Source: Capilliphycus salinus
GTDB lineage: Bacteria > Cyanobacteriota > Cyanobacteriia > Cyanobacteriales > Microcoleaceae
Direction of reading: 5' to 3'
Assembly (NCBI RefSeq): GCF_047276495.1
Contig: NZ_CP178543.1
Location: forward strand, 3,038,001-3,102,000
Length of the DNA stretch: 64,000 nucleotides
The notes under the pieces were generated by a model that did not search any database, was not told where the DNA came from, and saw only the letters and a program-made list of their open reading frames with translations. Position numbers and translations under genes: made by a program. Shown here one piece after another: positions 46,952 through 54,953 of the stretch (positions are counted from its first letter, which is position 1; each line of letters opens with the position of its first letter).

Positions 46952-47738
46952 TGTTGATGTCTCCGCCGCAAAATTGTGTGTTAGCCGGAACGATGTATTC
47001 TCCCGCCTGCCAAGCTTCGCCGTGGAACTGGAGATTTTTAATCAGAGAAGCGGGGGGCATTGCAATTAAATCAAACACAAGTAAACTGATATTTCTGGGA
47101 AGGTCTGCCGCATTCAAGTAAGCTTTTGTTTGGTAATTATCGGCGGGTAAATTAACAACCTCCAGCGCTTTCAAAGGGTTAACCCGAACTTTACTCATAA
47201 ACTTACCCAAACGAATATATTCGGGTAGTTTGCACTCGCCAAATATCAGCGTATGAAAGCGGTTTCCCCGTTCGATCATCCGCAGGCGTCCCGTTTGAGG
47301 AAAGTTGCTAGCCCGATAGGTATTGGGTTTTTTTCCTGTACGTTTTAAGGGCAAATCTTCGCGGGCTGTTGCAACTCGGTTATTGGTCATTGCATACCAA
47401 TAAGAATCAGAAAGTGCGTTGAACCGTTCAAACCGAAATGTTACTTTTTCTTGAGCCGGCCAAGCGGGTAAAATATAACATTGGTTAGCCAAAGGAACCA
47501 AGTCTTCTCGATAAGTGGGTCGCCCGGTTTCTTGACCCGTTAAACGGTAAGAAGACTTTGCCAAACCCATCGCATAAGCCAAAGCGTAGTTGCCAATTAC
47601 ACCTTCTGTATAGTAGGTGTCCGACAGTTCTCTAGAGGCAAAAAATACGGGTTCTGCACACCAAATTTCAACCAGTTGAGCCTTTTTAAATGTCGGTTTT
47701 TTTTCCAGATTTAACGACAATTCTAGTTGTTTAGCCAT
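46944..47738 (-). CDS. csc1: Csc1 (Cas5 family) Cascade subunit, subtype I-D
   Basis: A protein of about 264 residues from the ATG at 47738. QLVEIWCAEPVFFASRELSD, then YTEGVIGNYALAYAMGLAKS and YREDLVPLANQCYILPAWPA, match the Csc1 pattern. Csc1 is the Cas5-like subunit that caps the 5-prime end of the crRNA in the I-D complex. The start codon nearly touches the csc2 stop (47742), and the stop overlaps cas3, so the genes are coupled. The call rests on sequence style and on the I-D gene set around it. Confidence 0.9.
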   Translation of the reverse strand: MAKQLELSLNLEKKPTFKKAQLVEIWCAEPVFFASRELSDTYYTEGVIGNYALAYAMGLAKSSYRLTGQETGRPTYREDLVPLANQCYILPAWPAQEKVTFRFERFNALSDSYWYAMTNNRVATAREDLPLKRTGKKPNTYRASNFPQTGRLRMIERGNRFHTLIFGECKLPEYIRLGKFMSKVRVNPLKALEVVNLPADNYQTKAYLNAADLPRNISLLVFDLIAMPPASLIKNLQFHGEAWQAGEYIVPANTQFCGGDINNG

Positions 47739-47741
47739 CAA

Positions 47742-48779
47742 TTAACTCTCCAAATTTTTCGCAGCTTTTGCTTTTTTTCCGGTACTTTTTTGGGTTTTAT
47801 TTTCGGTCACGGTTTTACGGAAAGGTTCGTAGGACTGGTCTAACCGTTTTAGAAACTGTTCTTGTTGGTCGATTGACCAGTGTTGATCGACATCTGCAAT
47901 TAATTCCGTCAATTCTTCCTCGGACAGTTGTATGGAAATTCCCCGCTTATTTACCCAGGTTGAAATCACTTGTTTTGTCATCTTAATTAAATTTCCGGTT
48001 TGAACAGGATGCTCGATGGATTCGTTAGAATATTCTTGCATTAAATCATAAATATTTTGAACCAGTTCTAAGGAACTCGGCAGTTCTGTCATCCCTCCAA
48101 AAATGCCTAAAATTTCATTTTCCATGCGACCAACTCGACTTGAAACGGCACCATAACGGCTGGTCAAAAGAATATTACCCACGAGATAACGAAATTCATC
48201 GGCAGTTACATCTTTGAGGGTTACAATATCTAGAAAATGAACGCCGGGTTTGATGTATTCGCTCGTATTTAAAGCCGTTGATGCTTTACCATTTTCATCG
48301 CGCATGGTACCATTTTCATAAATTGCGTTAATCGTGCGATCGCCAATTAATTCTGTACTGGGTAACACGCTAAACGCATCTTCTGTCCAAATTCGACTTT
48401 TCTGGGCGCCTTCTCCGCCTGCGGCAAAACCGTAGAGAAAACAATCGATACACATTTCACAAGGTGCGTTTGTATTGAGAGAACAGAAGGAACCGTCTTT
48501 ATTGGTATGTAGAAGTTCGTACAGTCGCAAAGATTCCCGTCCTTTTCGGCGTTCCGGTGCAATTTGTTTCCGTTTTGTCATCACCAAACGCGAAATAATG
48601 CTTGTATTTTTTACGCCGGCTTGAACAAATTCATTACACATCGGTTCCCCCGATCCTTCCGTGCGAAAAATTGTTTCCGATTGAGTTGTTCGCAACACAA
48701 TTAAACCAATTGTACGCCCTTTAGGAAAGTTTTCGTAAGCGGGAGCAAAAAAAGGATTCAGTTTTTCAATAGACGACAT
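47742..48779 (-). CDS. csc2: Csc2 (Cas7 family) backbone subunit, subtype I-D
   Basis: A 345-residue protein. The start MSSIEKLNPFFAPAYENFPK is characteristic, followed by GRTIGLIVLRTTQSETIFRT. The zinc-type cysteine cluster CSLNTNAPCEMCIDCFLYGF, then ERRKGRESLRLYELLH nearby, resembles the Cas7d proteins. NILLTSRYGAVSSRVGRMEN is the glycine-rich conserved C-terminal part. Csc2 polymerises along the crRNA and forms the Cascade backbone. It follows cas10d by 12 bases. Confidence 0.93.
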   Translation of the reverse strand: MSSIEKLNPFFAPAYENFPKGRTIGLIVLRTTQSETIFRTEGSGEPMCNEFVQAGVKNTSIISRLVMTKRKQIAPERRKGRESLRLYELLHTNKDGSFCSLNTNAPCEMCIDCFLYGFAAGGEGAQKSRIWTEDAFSVLPSTELIGDRTINAIYENGTMRDENGKASTALNTSEYIKPGVHFLDIVTLKDVTADEFRYLVGNILLTSRYGAVSSRVGRMENEILGIFGGMTELPSSLELVQNIYDLMQEYSNESIEHPVQTGNLIKMTKQVISTWVNKRGISIQLSEEELTELIADVDQHWSIDQQEQFLKRLDQSYEPFRKTVTENKTQKSTGKKAKAAKNLES

Positions 48780-48791
48780 GGTAGTTTTCTC

Positions 48792-51515
48792 CTATTTGTT
48801 AGTTGTTTCAGTTTGATTGGATTGTTTTTCGGGCTGTTGTTTGAGTTCCTGGCGAGCTTCCTGTAAGAAAAACAAGTAAGCCGCTTCCAAGGTTTTTCGA
48901 TCCGCTAAAATTCGTTCGGGTCGCGAACAATAAATTTCATCAAATATTTTCCGAAGAACATCGTAATATTGTTTTACTTTTTCGTACTTGGTCGCACCAA
49001 CACCATGTTCTCGAATTCGATCTAAACGTGTATGATATTGTTGAACCAGTGAGGCAAAAACGACATCCCACGATAAATGGGATTTGCGAGAACGAATTGC
49101 TGCTATAAATTCTGTAAAAGGTTCAGCCTGTGCTGTTCTGCGAAAAGAACTTCCTCTCAGTTTGGCTTCTTCTGCAATTTTGGCCGCTTCTTTAAGGTAT
49201 CGAGTTAGACTTTCTTCTTCTGGCATAAGACTCTCCAATAAATCTTTTAAAGGTTGGCGAATTCGATTCCAATTTGATTCTAGGTTGGGTTCATCTTGTT
49301 CGCGCAAAATCCAGCGGAGTAAAACATAATATAAATTCAGAGGGCGCTGGGCTGCACGAGCCAAATCATACAGGCAATCATCTCGTTTTTTTGGGCTGGA
49401 TACGAAAAAGGCAAGCTCTCCTACACACCGCAAACGTTTTAAAATTTCTTCGGCTTTTTCTTGGGGTTGCAGTTCATTTTTCTGAGCGTGACCTTCGCGT
49501 TTATACTGTCCATTTCCTAACAAAGATTGCAAGGCTGATGGAATTCCTTCGACCCGGGCATAAATATTATTCCAAGGTTCGATTTCTAAGTTTCCGCTCA
49601 ATGTAAAAGGAAAATTTAACCCCAAAGATAATTCTAAAGCGAGTCGGAGAGATTTCAACAAAGCAAGAGAAGCATTTACATCGCCCCAAACTAGCGGAAT
49701 TACAACTGTTGAGTGAATAAAATCGAGACGCTTTGGAAATGCAAAACCCACAACTTTATTCGACTTAAATTCTTTAATATTATCTCGATAAAGTTGCGCT
49801 TCGTCAACCGTAACCGTTCCGCCCTCTGGATTGGTTGCAGCCGTTTCCTTTAGAAATTCCCGCCAAATTCTGAGAAGTTCGGGGCTAGAACCTTCAGGGA
49901 GAGCAAAATGCAAGTAGAGAGGATCTTGTTTATTTACGTTTGGAAAATTTGCCCCAAGAGCCATTAATTGATAGCTGCGAGCGGCGAGAGAATCCGCCTT
50001 TCTTTTGGGTTCGGCGCTAATTCCTCCCGGCAAACGATTAGAGAAAGATTGAACTTTTGTTCCGGGCGGCATATTGTTAGAAATTAAATCTTGAACTTGG
50101 TTGGTTGTCGCTCCCAACGAGCAGCGCTTGCGAGGATTGGCATTAATGTAAAAATTCAATTCTTTTGAACCTTCCCAAGTTGTTTTTAGGGGTAAGTTTA
50201 GAATCCGATGAACCGCTACAATCATTTCCTCTGGAACGTCGGTTTTTAAATTTTTTGGCTGTTCTCCAACTCGCAACTCGAATGAGTCTTGAATGATATT
50301 TGTTACGGCTTCCATCCCTTTTGTAACGGCTTTTGCTGCAAATAAACAGCGTCCATACTGAGGGTTAAACGGTTCGAGTGCCGATCTTTGTGACTCGGAA
50401 AGTTCAATTTTACTCCCGATTCTATCCCAAACTTCTTTGGGGGTCAGTCCGGTTTCTCGATAGCTGAGATAGGCGGCTTTTAACCCTTCTGAAATGGCAA
50501 ATTCTTCGGCGTTGGTAACGGGTAACAGTCCGACAGCAGCAGCTTGATTAACCGCTTCGGTTCCGGCCGCATCGCCATATTTTCTAACGTCGGTGCTGAC
50601 TTTATCTGTTTTAAAACCTGCTTTTTTCTTTTCGAGTAAAGCTTGAACTTGAATTAATGCTTCGTCTGGGTTCTGCTGAAGGGCTTGATGATTAACTTTG
50701 ATGCCGTCTTTTGTCGGATGAATTAACTGTTCAATATTGCCTGCAAAAACGCGATTAATTTTTTGATTCCATCGGCAAGCTATTTCTTCTGTAATATCTT
50801 TTTCGGGCCATGATTCTCCTTCAAATAACTCTCCATCGGGATAAATGGCAAGGGGATGTAAACCCTGTTCTTGTAAAACTTCCTCGCAGGCGCTTAACAA
50901 CAGCGCAGTTATATAACCCCGATCTTCTGAAATGCTGACTCGGAATAAACAACTGGGACGAGCAAAAGCAACGGTTAATTCCTTTTGAATCTTACCAATT
51001 CGTTGTGCTTCTGGAATTCCCAAATCAAACAAATCGGCTCCAATTAACATGGCCGCATATTTTTCAATCTCCTCATCTTCGGGAAAAAATCGCAAACCAT
51101 CGCTGGTATTATGACCCGAATGACGTTCAATTAATCGACGGACTAACTCCAAATCTTCTGCCGTTTTTACCAGGCTATCAACGCAAGCTAATTTAAGCTG
51201 TTGTTTGAGAAATTCTGGGTCTCTGGCTAATGTTTTTACATTTCGTCCCGCCCGATCTAATTTATTAAGATCGTGAACTGAAGTGGCGGCTAAAATTAGC
51301 GATCGCTTGTCTTCTGGAACGTCGGCAATGTGAGTGACTGTTAGTACAAATTGACAAGCTGAGTCTAAGTGTTCTGCCAGGGTTCTACCCGCACGACTAC
51401 CCCACTGATAATGGGTTGCATGATGTTCGTACAACTTAGGACGAATTTGACTAAAATATTTCTCATCTAGTGTTTCGGGTTTTTTAGATAAAAGCCCAAT
51501 TGGTTTGATAATCAT
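48792..51515 (-). CDS. cas10d: Cas10d (Csc3), large HD-containing subunit of subtype I-D
   Basis: A 907-residue protein. The N-terminus has AGRTLAEHLDSACQF with a histidine near residue 49 and ILAATSVHDLNKL with the H-D pair at about residues 81-82, then ERHSGHNTSDG, so an HD nuclease domain is present. In I-D this protein supplies the nuclease that cuts target DNA, with the Cas3' helicase encoded separately. The remaining part is diverged Cas10-type palm and helical sequence, without an obvious GGDD motif. It heads the cas operon and its start is about 240 bases from the divergent WYL regulator gene. Confidence 0.93.
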   Translation of the reverse strand: MIIKPIGLLSKKPETLDEKYFSQIRPKLYEHHATHYQWGSRAGRTLAEHLDSACQFVLTVTHIADVPEDKRSLILAATSVHDLNKLDRAGRNVKTLARDPEFLKQQLKLACVDSLVKTAEDLELVRRLIERHSGHNTSDGLRFFPEDEEIEKYAAMLIGADLFDLGIPEAQRIGKIQKELTVAFARPSCLFRVSISEDRGYITALLLSACEEVLQEQGLHPLAIYPDGELFEGESWPEKDITEEIACRWNQKINRVFAGNIEQLIHPTKDGIKVNHQALQQNPDEALIQVQALLEKKKAGFKTDKVSTDVRKYGDAAGTEAVNQAAAVGLLPVTNAEEFAISEGLKAAYLSYRETGLTPKEVWDRIGSKIELSESQRSALEPFNPQYGRCLFAAKAVTKGMEAVTNIIQDSFELRVGEQPKNLKTDVPEEMIVAVHRILNLPLKTTWEGSKELNFYINANPRKRCSLGATTNQVQDLISNNMPPGTKVQSFSNRLPGGISAEPKRKADSLAARSYQLMALGANFPNVNKQDPLYLHFALPEGSSPELLRIWREFLKETAATNPEGGTVTVDEAQLYRDNIKEFKSNKVVGFAFPKRLDFIHSTVVIPLVWGDVNASLALLKSLRLALELSLGLNFPFTLSGNLEIEPWNNIYARVEGIPSALQSLLGNGQYKREGHAQKNELQPQEKAEEILKRLRCVGELAFFVSSPKKRDDCLYDLARAAQRPLNLYYVLLRWILREQDEPNLESNWNRIRQPLKDLLESLMPEEESLTRYLKEAAKIAEEAKLRGSSFRRTAQAEPFTEFIAAIRSRKSHLSWDVVFASLVQQYHTRLDRIREHGVGATKYEKVKQYYDVLRKIFDEIYCSRPERILADRKTLEAAYLFFLQEARQELKQQPEKQSNQTETTNK

Positions 51516-51697
51516 TCATTTTTCCCCGTTTGAAATTGATTTATTTCACATCTTATTTAACTGTTTCAATCATCTTTTCAATACTGCAAAAATTGCTACT
51601 CCAATTATACGGACGCTTGGAAATCCCCTATTCCAGTTCCCCCGCTCCCATCGACTGGGAACTTCGGGACGAGCAACAGAACCTCGCCCCGCTAGGA

Positions 51698-51748
51698 TAT
51701 ACTTATAATTGCACATAAAAATCGATCAGGCAAGTATTTGTAAGTATA
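51698..51748. promoter_or_regulatory. Possible operator near the WYL regulator start
   Basis: TATACTTA (51698-51705) and its exact reverse complement TAAGTATA (51741-51748) flank 35 bases. A third half-site, AAGTAT, lies at 51732-51737. The group is within 60 bases of the regulator ATG and lies between it and the divergent cas operon, so it is a candidate binding site for the WYL protein. The remaining 51516-51697 shows no gene. Confidence 0.4.
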
Positions 51749-51756
51749 TTTTGGAA

Positions 51757-52611
51757 ATGGCACGCAAAAAAGAGACGATTACACTGTCAATTCCACCCGG
51801 AACCAAGGAAAAGCTAGAGGCGATCGCCCGTCGTTTCCAGATCATGTGGGGCAAAAGTCCCAGTCCATCGGGGCTAATCACGGCGATCGCAGAAGGAGAA
51901 CTGGAAGTCGGAGAACCTTTTACGCTCAACTCATCCCAGGCGATCGCAGTTCAACAGGCGGTGAAGTTGCTCAAAGATTCGGGTTATCCGGGAGAAGCGC
52001 AAGTTCTTTTAAGTTTGTTACTGGCGCGGGGAAACCTGGAAACTCCCCTCCGCCAATCGATTCTACAAGAGGTTGGAACGCCGGAAACTCAAACCTGGCG
52101 GGCGTTAGTCGATCATTACAGCGGCATCAAACAGCCGTTTATCATTCTCTACCGCAACGCGACCGGAACCGATTTGGAGTTCACGGTTCGTTACGCCCAG
52201 ATCTCCTTTCACGAAAAGCGCTATTACTTAGAAATTTGGTGCGACGAGACAGAAGATATCAAAGATACCCCTTTCCCCGAACTCATTCACAATCGCTGTC
52301 TTCGCCTAGATCGGATTCAGTCCATCGTTAGAACTCAGGGACAGTGGCGAGAAGAAGGGCTGGATTCGCTAAAAGTGTACTTACACTTTTTCGGGGGAAT
52401 GGTCAAAGCCTATGAATCTAGGGAAAACGACATCAGCAATGAACTTGTCGGGGAAGTACGGCAAGTGGTACGCCGTGTGTCCAATCCTTTCTGGTTGATT
52501 CGGGAAGTATTGCGCTATGGAAAAGATTGTGTTGTGGTTTCCCCCGAAAATGTCCGCCAGCTTGTCAGAAAAGAACTGAAGTTAATGTCTCAAAAGTATG
52601 ATTCGGACTAA
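51757..52611 (+). CDS. WYL-domain transcriptional regulator of the CRISPR locus
   Basis: About 284 residues from the ATG at 51757 (MARKKETITLSIPPGTKEKL); an alternative ATG at 51709 is in frame but the sequence before MARKK is unlikely to be coding. The N-terminus resembles a DNA-binding region, and PFIILYRNATGTDLEFTVRY followed by HEKRYYLEIWCDETEDI is a WYL-type domain that may sense a ligand. In cyanobacteria such as Synechocystis, WYL regulators sit next to type I-D loci and can repress the cas genes. Divergent to cas10d here. Autoregulation through the site above is inference. Confidence 0.85.
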   Translation: MARKKETITLSIPPGTKEKLEAIARRFQIMWGKSPSPSGLITAIAEGELEVGEPFTLNSSQAIAVQQAVKLLKDSGYPGEAQVLLSLLLARGNLETPLRQSILQEVGTPETQTWRALVDHYSGIKQPFIILYRNATGTDLEFTVRYAQISFHEKRYYLEIWCDETEDIKDTPFPELIHNRCLRLDRIQSIVRTQGQWREEGLDSLKVYLHFFGGMVKAYESRENDISNELVGEVRQVVRRVSNPFWLIREVLRYGKDCVVVSPENVRQLVRKELKLMSQKYDSD

Positions 52612-52661
52612 ATGGTAAGTTCTCAAAATTCAATGCAATCGGGTCACTATTTCTCCATCAA

Positions 52662-52874
52662 ATGAAGAGAGTTCCATCAAGTTGGAAAAACCGAAAAAAC
52701 TCTCTCGAAAAACTCAAGGAAGTCATCGGTACACCGCCTTTAAAAGGCGGCGCCTGCATACTGCCTTCCCGAGTCAATCGAGAGGAGTCCAGAAAATTGG
52801 TGGCTAAAGTTTACAAGAAAAATGAAAATTTCCGTCAGGATTTATTGCACAATTGGCTTGACTTCTTTGGTTAA
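52662..52874 (+). CDS. Short ORF of unknown function (weak)
   Basis: A 70-residue ORF (KRVPSSWKNRKNSLEKLKEV, ending NENFRQDLLHNWLDFFG) starts at an ATG at 52662. It spans the palindrome CCGCCTTTAAAAGGCGG (52734-52750), which suggests that part of the frame is a repeat insertion. The 3-prime half reads like a protein fragment, but I recognise no family. Confidence 0.3.
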   Translation: MKRVPSSWKNRKNSLEKLKEVIGTPPLKGGACILPSRVNREESRKLVAKVYKKNENFRQDLLHNWLDFFG

Positions 52875-52981
52875 ACGAGCGCCAATTTTCAACAGGATTC
52901 CAGTACACATGACACCAATACTCCTTTTTATGCTTTATACAAACGTGAACTAAGACGGGTCTTTCCTGGCGATCGCAGTTT

Positions 52982-53329
52982 CTAATAGGATGGGTGCGAT
53001 GCGGGAATAAATATAGCTTGTTTCAATGTTCCAAAATTAATTCCCTGTTGATCAAAAGTGTATTTTAAGCGACGACGAAATTCACGAGCTACAGCCCATT
53101 GAAAATTCGGCTTAGTTTTAATCCAAATTACTAATTCTACACCTAAATCCGTGATGTTGTTAACACCCATTAAGACAACCGGAGTAAAAATAGAGTTTTT
53201 CCAGTCGGGTTCATTAGACATTTCTTCGTCCGGCTCAAATACTTTGGGGAACTCATCAAGTAATTCTAACTGGGTTTTAACCCCTGAAACTCTTAATTTT
53301 GTCGTGATAAAAACAACAACGTTCCGACT
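52982..53329 (-). pseudogene. MscS-family mechanosensitive channel, C-terminal remnant
   Basis: The frame is open from just after a stop at 53330 and has no convincing start. It reads VKTQLELLDEFPKVFEPDEE, then DWKNSIFTPVVLMGVNNITD and VIWIKTKPNFQWAVAREFRR, which is the C-terminal cytoplasmic domain of an MscS-type channel (G-V-x-x-L-x-D and K-T-x-P-x-x-Q-W-x-V-x-R-E-x-R-R). The N-terminal and membrane parts are absent, and the caspase gene end overlaps its 5-prime edge, so the gene was truncated by a rearrangement here. Confidence 0.8.
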
Positions 53330-54522
53330 TCAATATTCTCCTCAACTGTGACAATTCCAACCAAACCCTCACGAGATTGAAAGATAGCTTTTCCCGATGA
53401 ATTGGGTTGAGAATTCACAACACTTAAGACGGTTCCTGGCTTTAATTGGGCTTTTTCTTCGGTTGTTAATCCTCCCAACCAGACTTGGGCTTTATTTCCT
53501 TGTATTTCCGTAATCACCGCATTTGCAACGGGACTCGGATTTTCGATAAAATACAGGGGTTGATTTTCGTATCCGCTATCAATTTTAGCTTCATAAAGTG
53601 GATTTTGAGTCAATTTTCGCGGAATAATTTCGTTGGTATGGGCGATAATATCTTTCGGCGTTCCCGTGTTTTGCCAGAGATATTGAGTTAATAAATAACT
53701 AAAAATACCCACGTGAAAATCAAGAATTTTGACATCTTTAGCCGTTTGACTGGGTTGGGCGGAAGCGAGAACTACACCCTTAGCAACGCCTTTTTGATAT
53801 CCTTGTACAAACTCTTCGGGAGACATATCAAGACGGGAAAGCCACTGTTCTTGATAGGCTTTTTCTTTGGGCGAAATTTCTATTTTTTCTCCCCCATCTC
53901 GCGAACGAACTTGAAAATCTCTAGTTTTTAATCCCGAAAAACAGCTATCAAGAACTGCGGTAAAATATTCGGTTTGTATTGCGGACATCAACAAAAATAA
54001 AGTGTGTCCCATAATATCATCAACGGTGCCGCCAACATTCCGATAACCCGCAGGAAGGGAACTATCAACCGGAACAAAAGTTCCATTTAAACCCGTACCG
54101 TCAACAATCGGACTTTTCAAAGGAATGGGATTGGGATCGAGAACGCGAGAACCGTGTCCCGAGTAATGAAAAACTGCAACATCACCCGGTTTTGCTTGTT
54201 TAATTAAATGTTCTTCAAACGCTTCTAAAATTCCTTGACGGGTTGCTTGTTTATCGGTTAAAATTAAAATATCTTGGGGATTAAATCCGAAACGGTGAAT
54301 GAGTAAAAGTTGCTGCATTCTTACATCGTTAACGCAGCCGTTTAACGGATCTTTTTGGTATTGATTTATCCCGACTAATAAAGCCAGTTTCCGAGGGGTA
54401 CTTTGGGCTAATACTTTACCGTAACGGTCGAATTTGGGAAGTAAATTAACAGAATTGAGTCCGAGGGTGGCAAGGGTTGAACCCGCAAATTCAATGAAAC
54501 GCCGACGAGAAGTCAAAGACAT
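53293..54522 (-). CDS. Caspase-like (peptidase C14, orthocaspase) protein with Tat-type signal
   Basis: A 409-residue protein. It begins MSLTSRRRFIEFAGSTLATL, a twin-arginine-like signal. KLALLVGINQYQKDPLNGCV opens the caspase fold, VAVFHYSGHGSRV carries the catalytic His and TAVLDSCFSGLKTRDF the catalytic Cys. The final ~130 residues (ENPSPVANAVITEIQGNKAQ and following) form a beta-rich domain. Bacterial orthocaspases cleave after arginine or lysine and are linked to stress and cell death; the precise role is unknown. It lies next to the CHAT-TPR gene and the CRISPR-Cas locus, on the minus strand. Confidence 0.88.
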   Translation of the reverse strand: MSLTSRRRFIEFAGSTLATLGLNSVNLLPKFDRYGKVLAQSTPRKLALLVGINQYQKDPLNGCVNDVRMQQLLLIHRFGFNPQDILILTDKQATRQGILEAFEEHLIKQAKPGDVAVFHYSGHGSRVLDPNPIPLKSPIVDGTGLNGTFVPVDSSLPAGYRNVGGTVDDIMGHTLFLLMSAIQTEYFTAVLDSCFSGLKTRDFQVRSRDGGEKIEISPKEKAYQEQWLSRLDMSPEEFVQGYQKGVAKGVVLASAQPSQTAKDVKILDFHVGIFSYLLTQYLWQNTGTPKDIIAHTNEIIPRKLTQNPLYEAKIDSGYENQPLYFIENPSPVANAVITEIQGNKAQVWLGGLTTEEKAQLKPGTVLSVVNSQPNSSGKAIFQSREGLVGIVTVEENIEVGTLLFLSRQN

Positions 54523-54704
54523 TTTTAAATGTTGTGTTTAAAGATATAGTTAATCCTTTATAAATGAGTTTAGCATAATATTCGCTTAAACACCTCAAAT
54601 TTAACAGCTTAAAAACAACGATTCACTCCTACTAATTCTCTGTGAAATTGAATTGCTTTGATCCCTCCGCCTGCGGCACCTCCCTTTTTAAGGGAGGCAA
54701 GGAA

Positions 54705-54785
54705 TGTGTTGAAAGTCCCCCTTTTACCCCCATTATCAAAGCCCCCAAAATTGGGGGTTTGGGGGCTTTGATAATGGGGGATAAA
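54705..54785. repeat. C-rich dispersed repeat, palindromic copy in the intergenic region
   Basis: The segment holds CCCCCATTATCAAAGCCCCC, an AAAATT centre and then GGGGG-rich sequence with GGGGGCTTTGATAATGGGGG, so it can form a long hairpin. The same C-run/G-run words recur inside the neighbouring CHAT gene and at about 57.8 kb. This suggests a mobile or recombining repeat family. The rest of 54523-54704 contains only a similar C/G-rich hairpin near 54680. Confidence 0.65.
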
Positions 54786-54953
54786 TCACCGGGTTGAAAG
54801 TCCGGTTTTCCACTCTCCCTGAAACACAAACGGCGCCCAAAAGAAAGGTGCATTATAATTATCAGACTGAATCATTTCTAACTGAACTTCTCGCATCGCT
54901 GTAGCGGGATTTGAACCTGTTTCTAATATTTTTCGATAATAATTTTGCATAAA
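54786..54953 (-). pseudogene. C-terminal tail of the CHAT protein beyond a premature stop
   Basis: Directly after the TAA at 54954-54956 the same frame continues FMQNYYRKILETGSNPATAM and QSDNYNAPFFWAPFVFQGEW to the stop at 54786. This is the usual CHAT-domain end (N-S-T-S-x-x-M-x-x-F/Y-Y-x-x-L). A CAA-to-TAA change would explain the stop. The tail could be made only by readthrough or by restart at its internal ATG. Confidence 0.8.

Noticed and set aside
54632..54853. Minus-strand ORF of 73 codons covering the C-rich palindrome
   Set aside because: It is composed of the repeat sequence and overlaps the CHAT tail in another frame.
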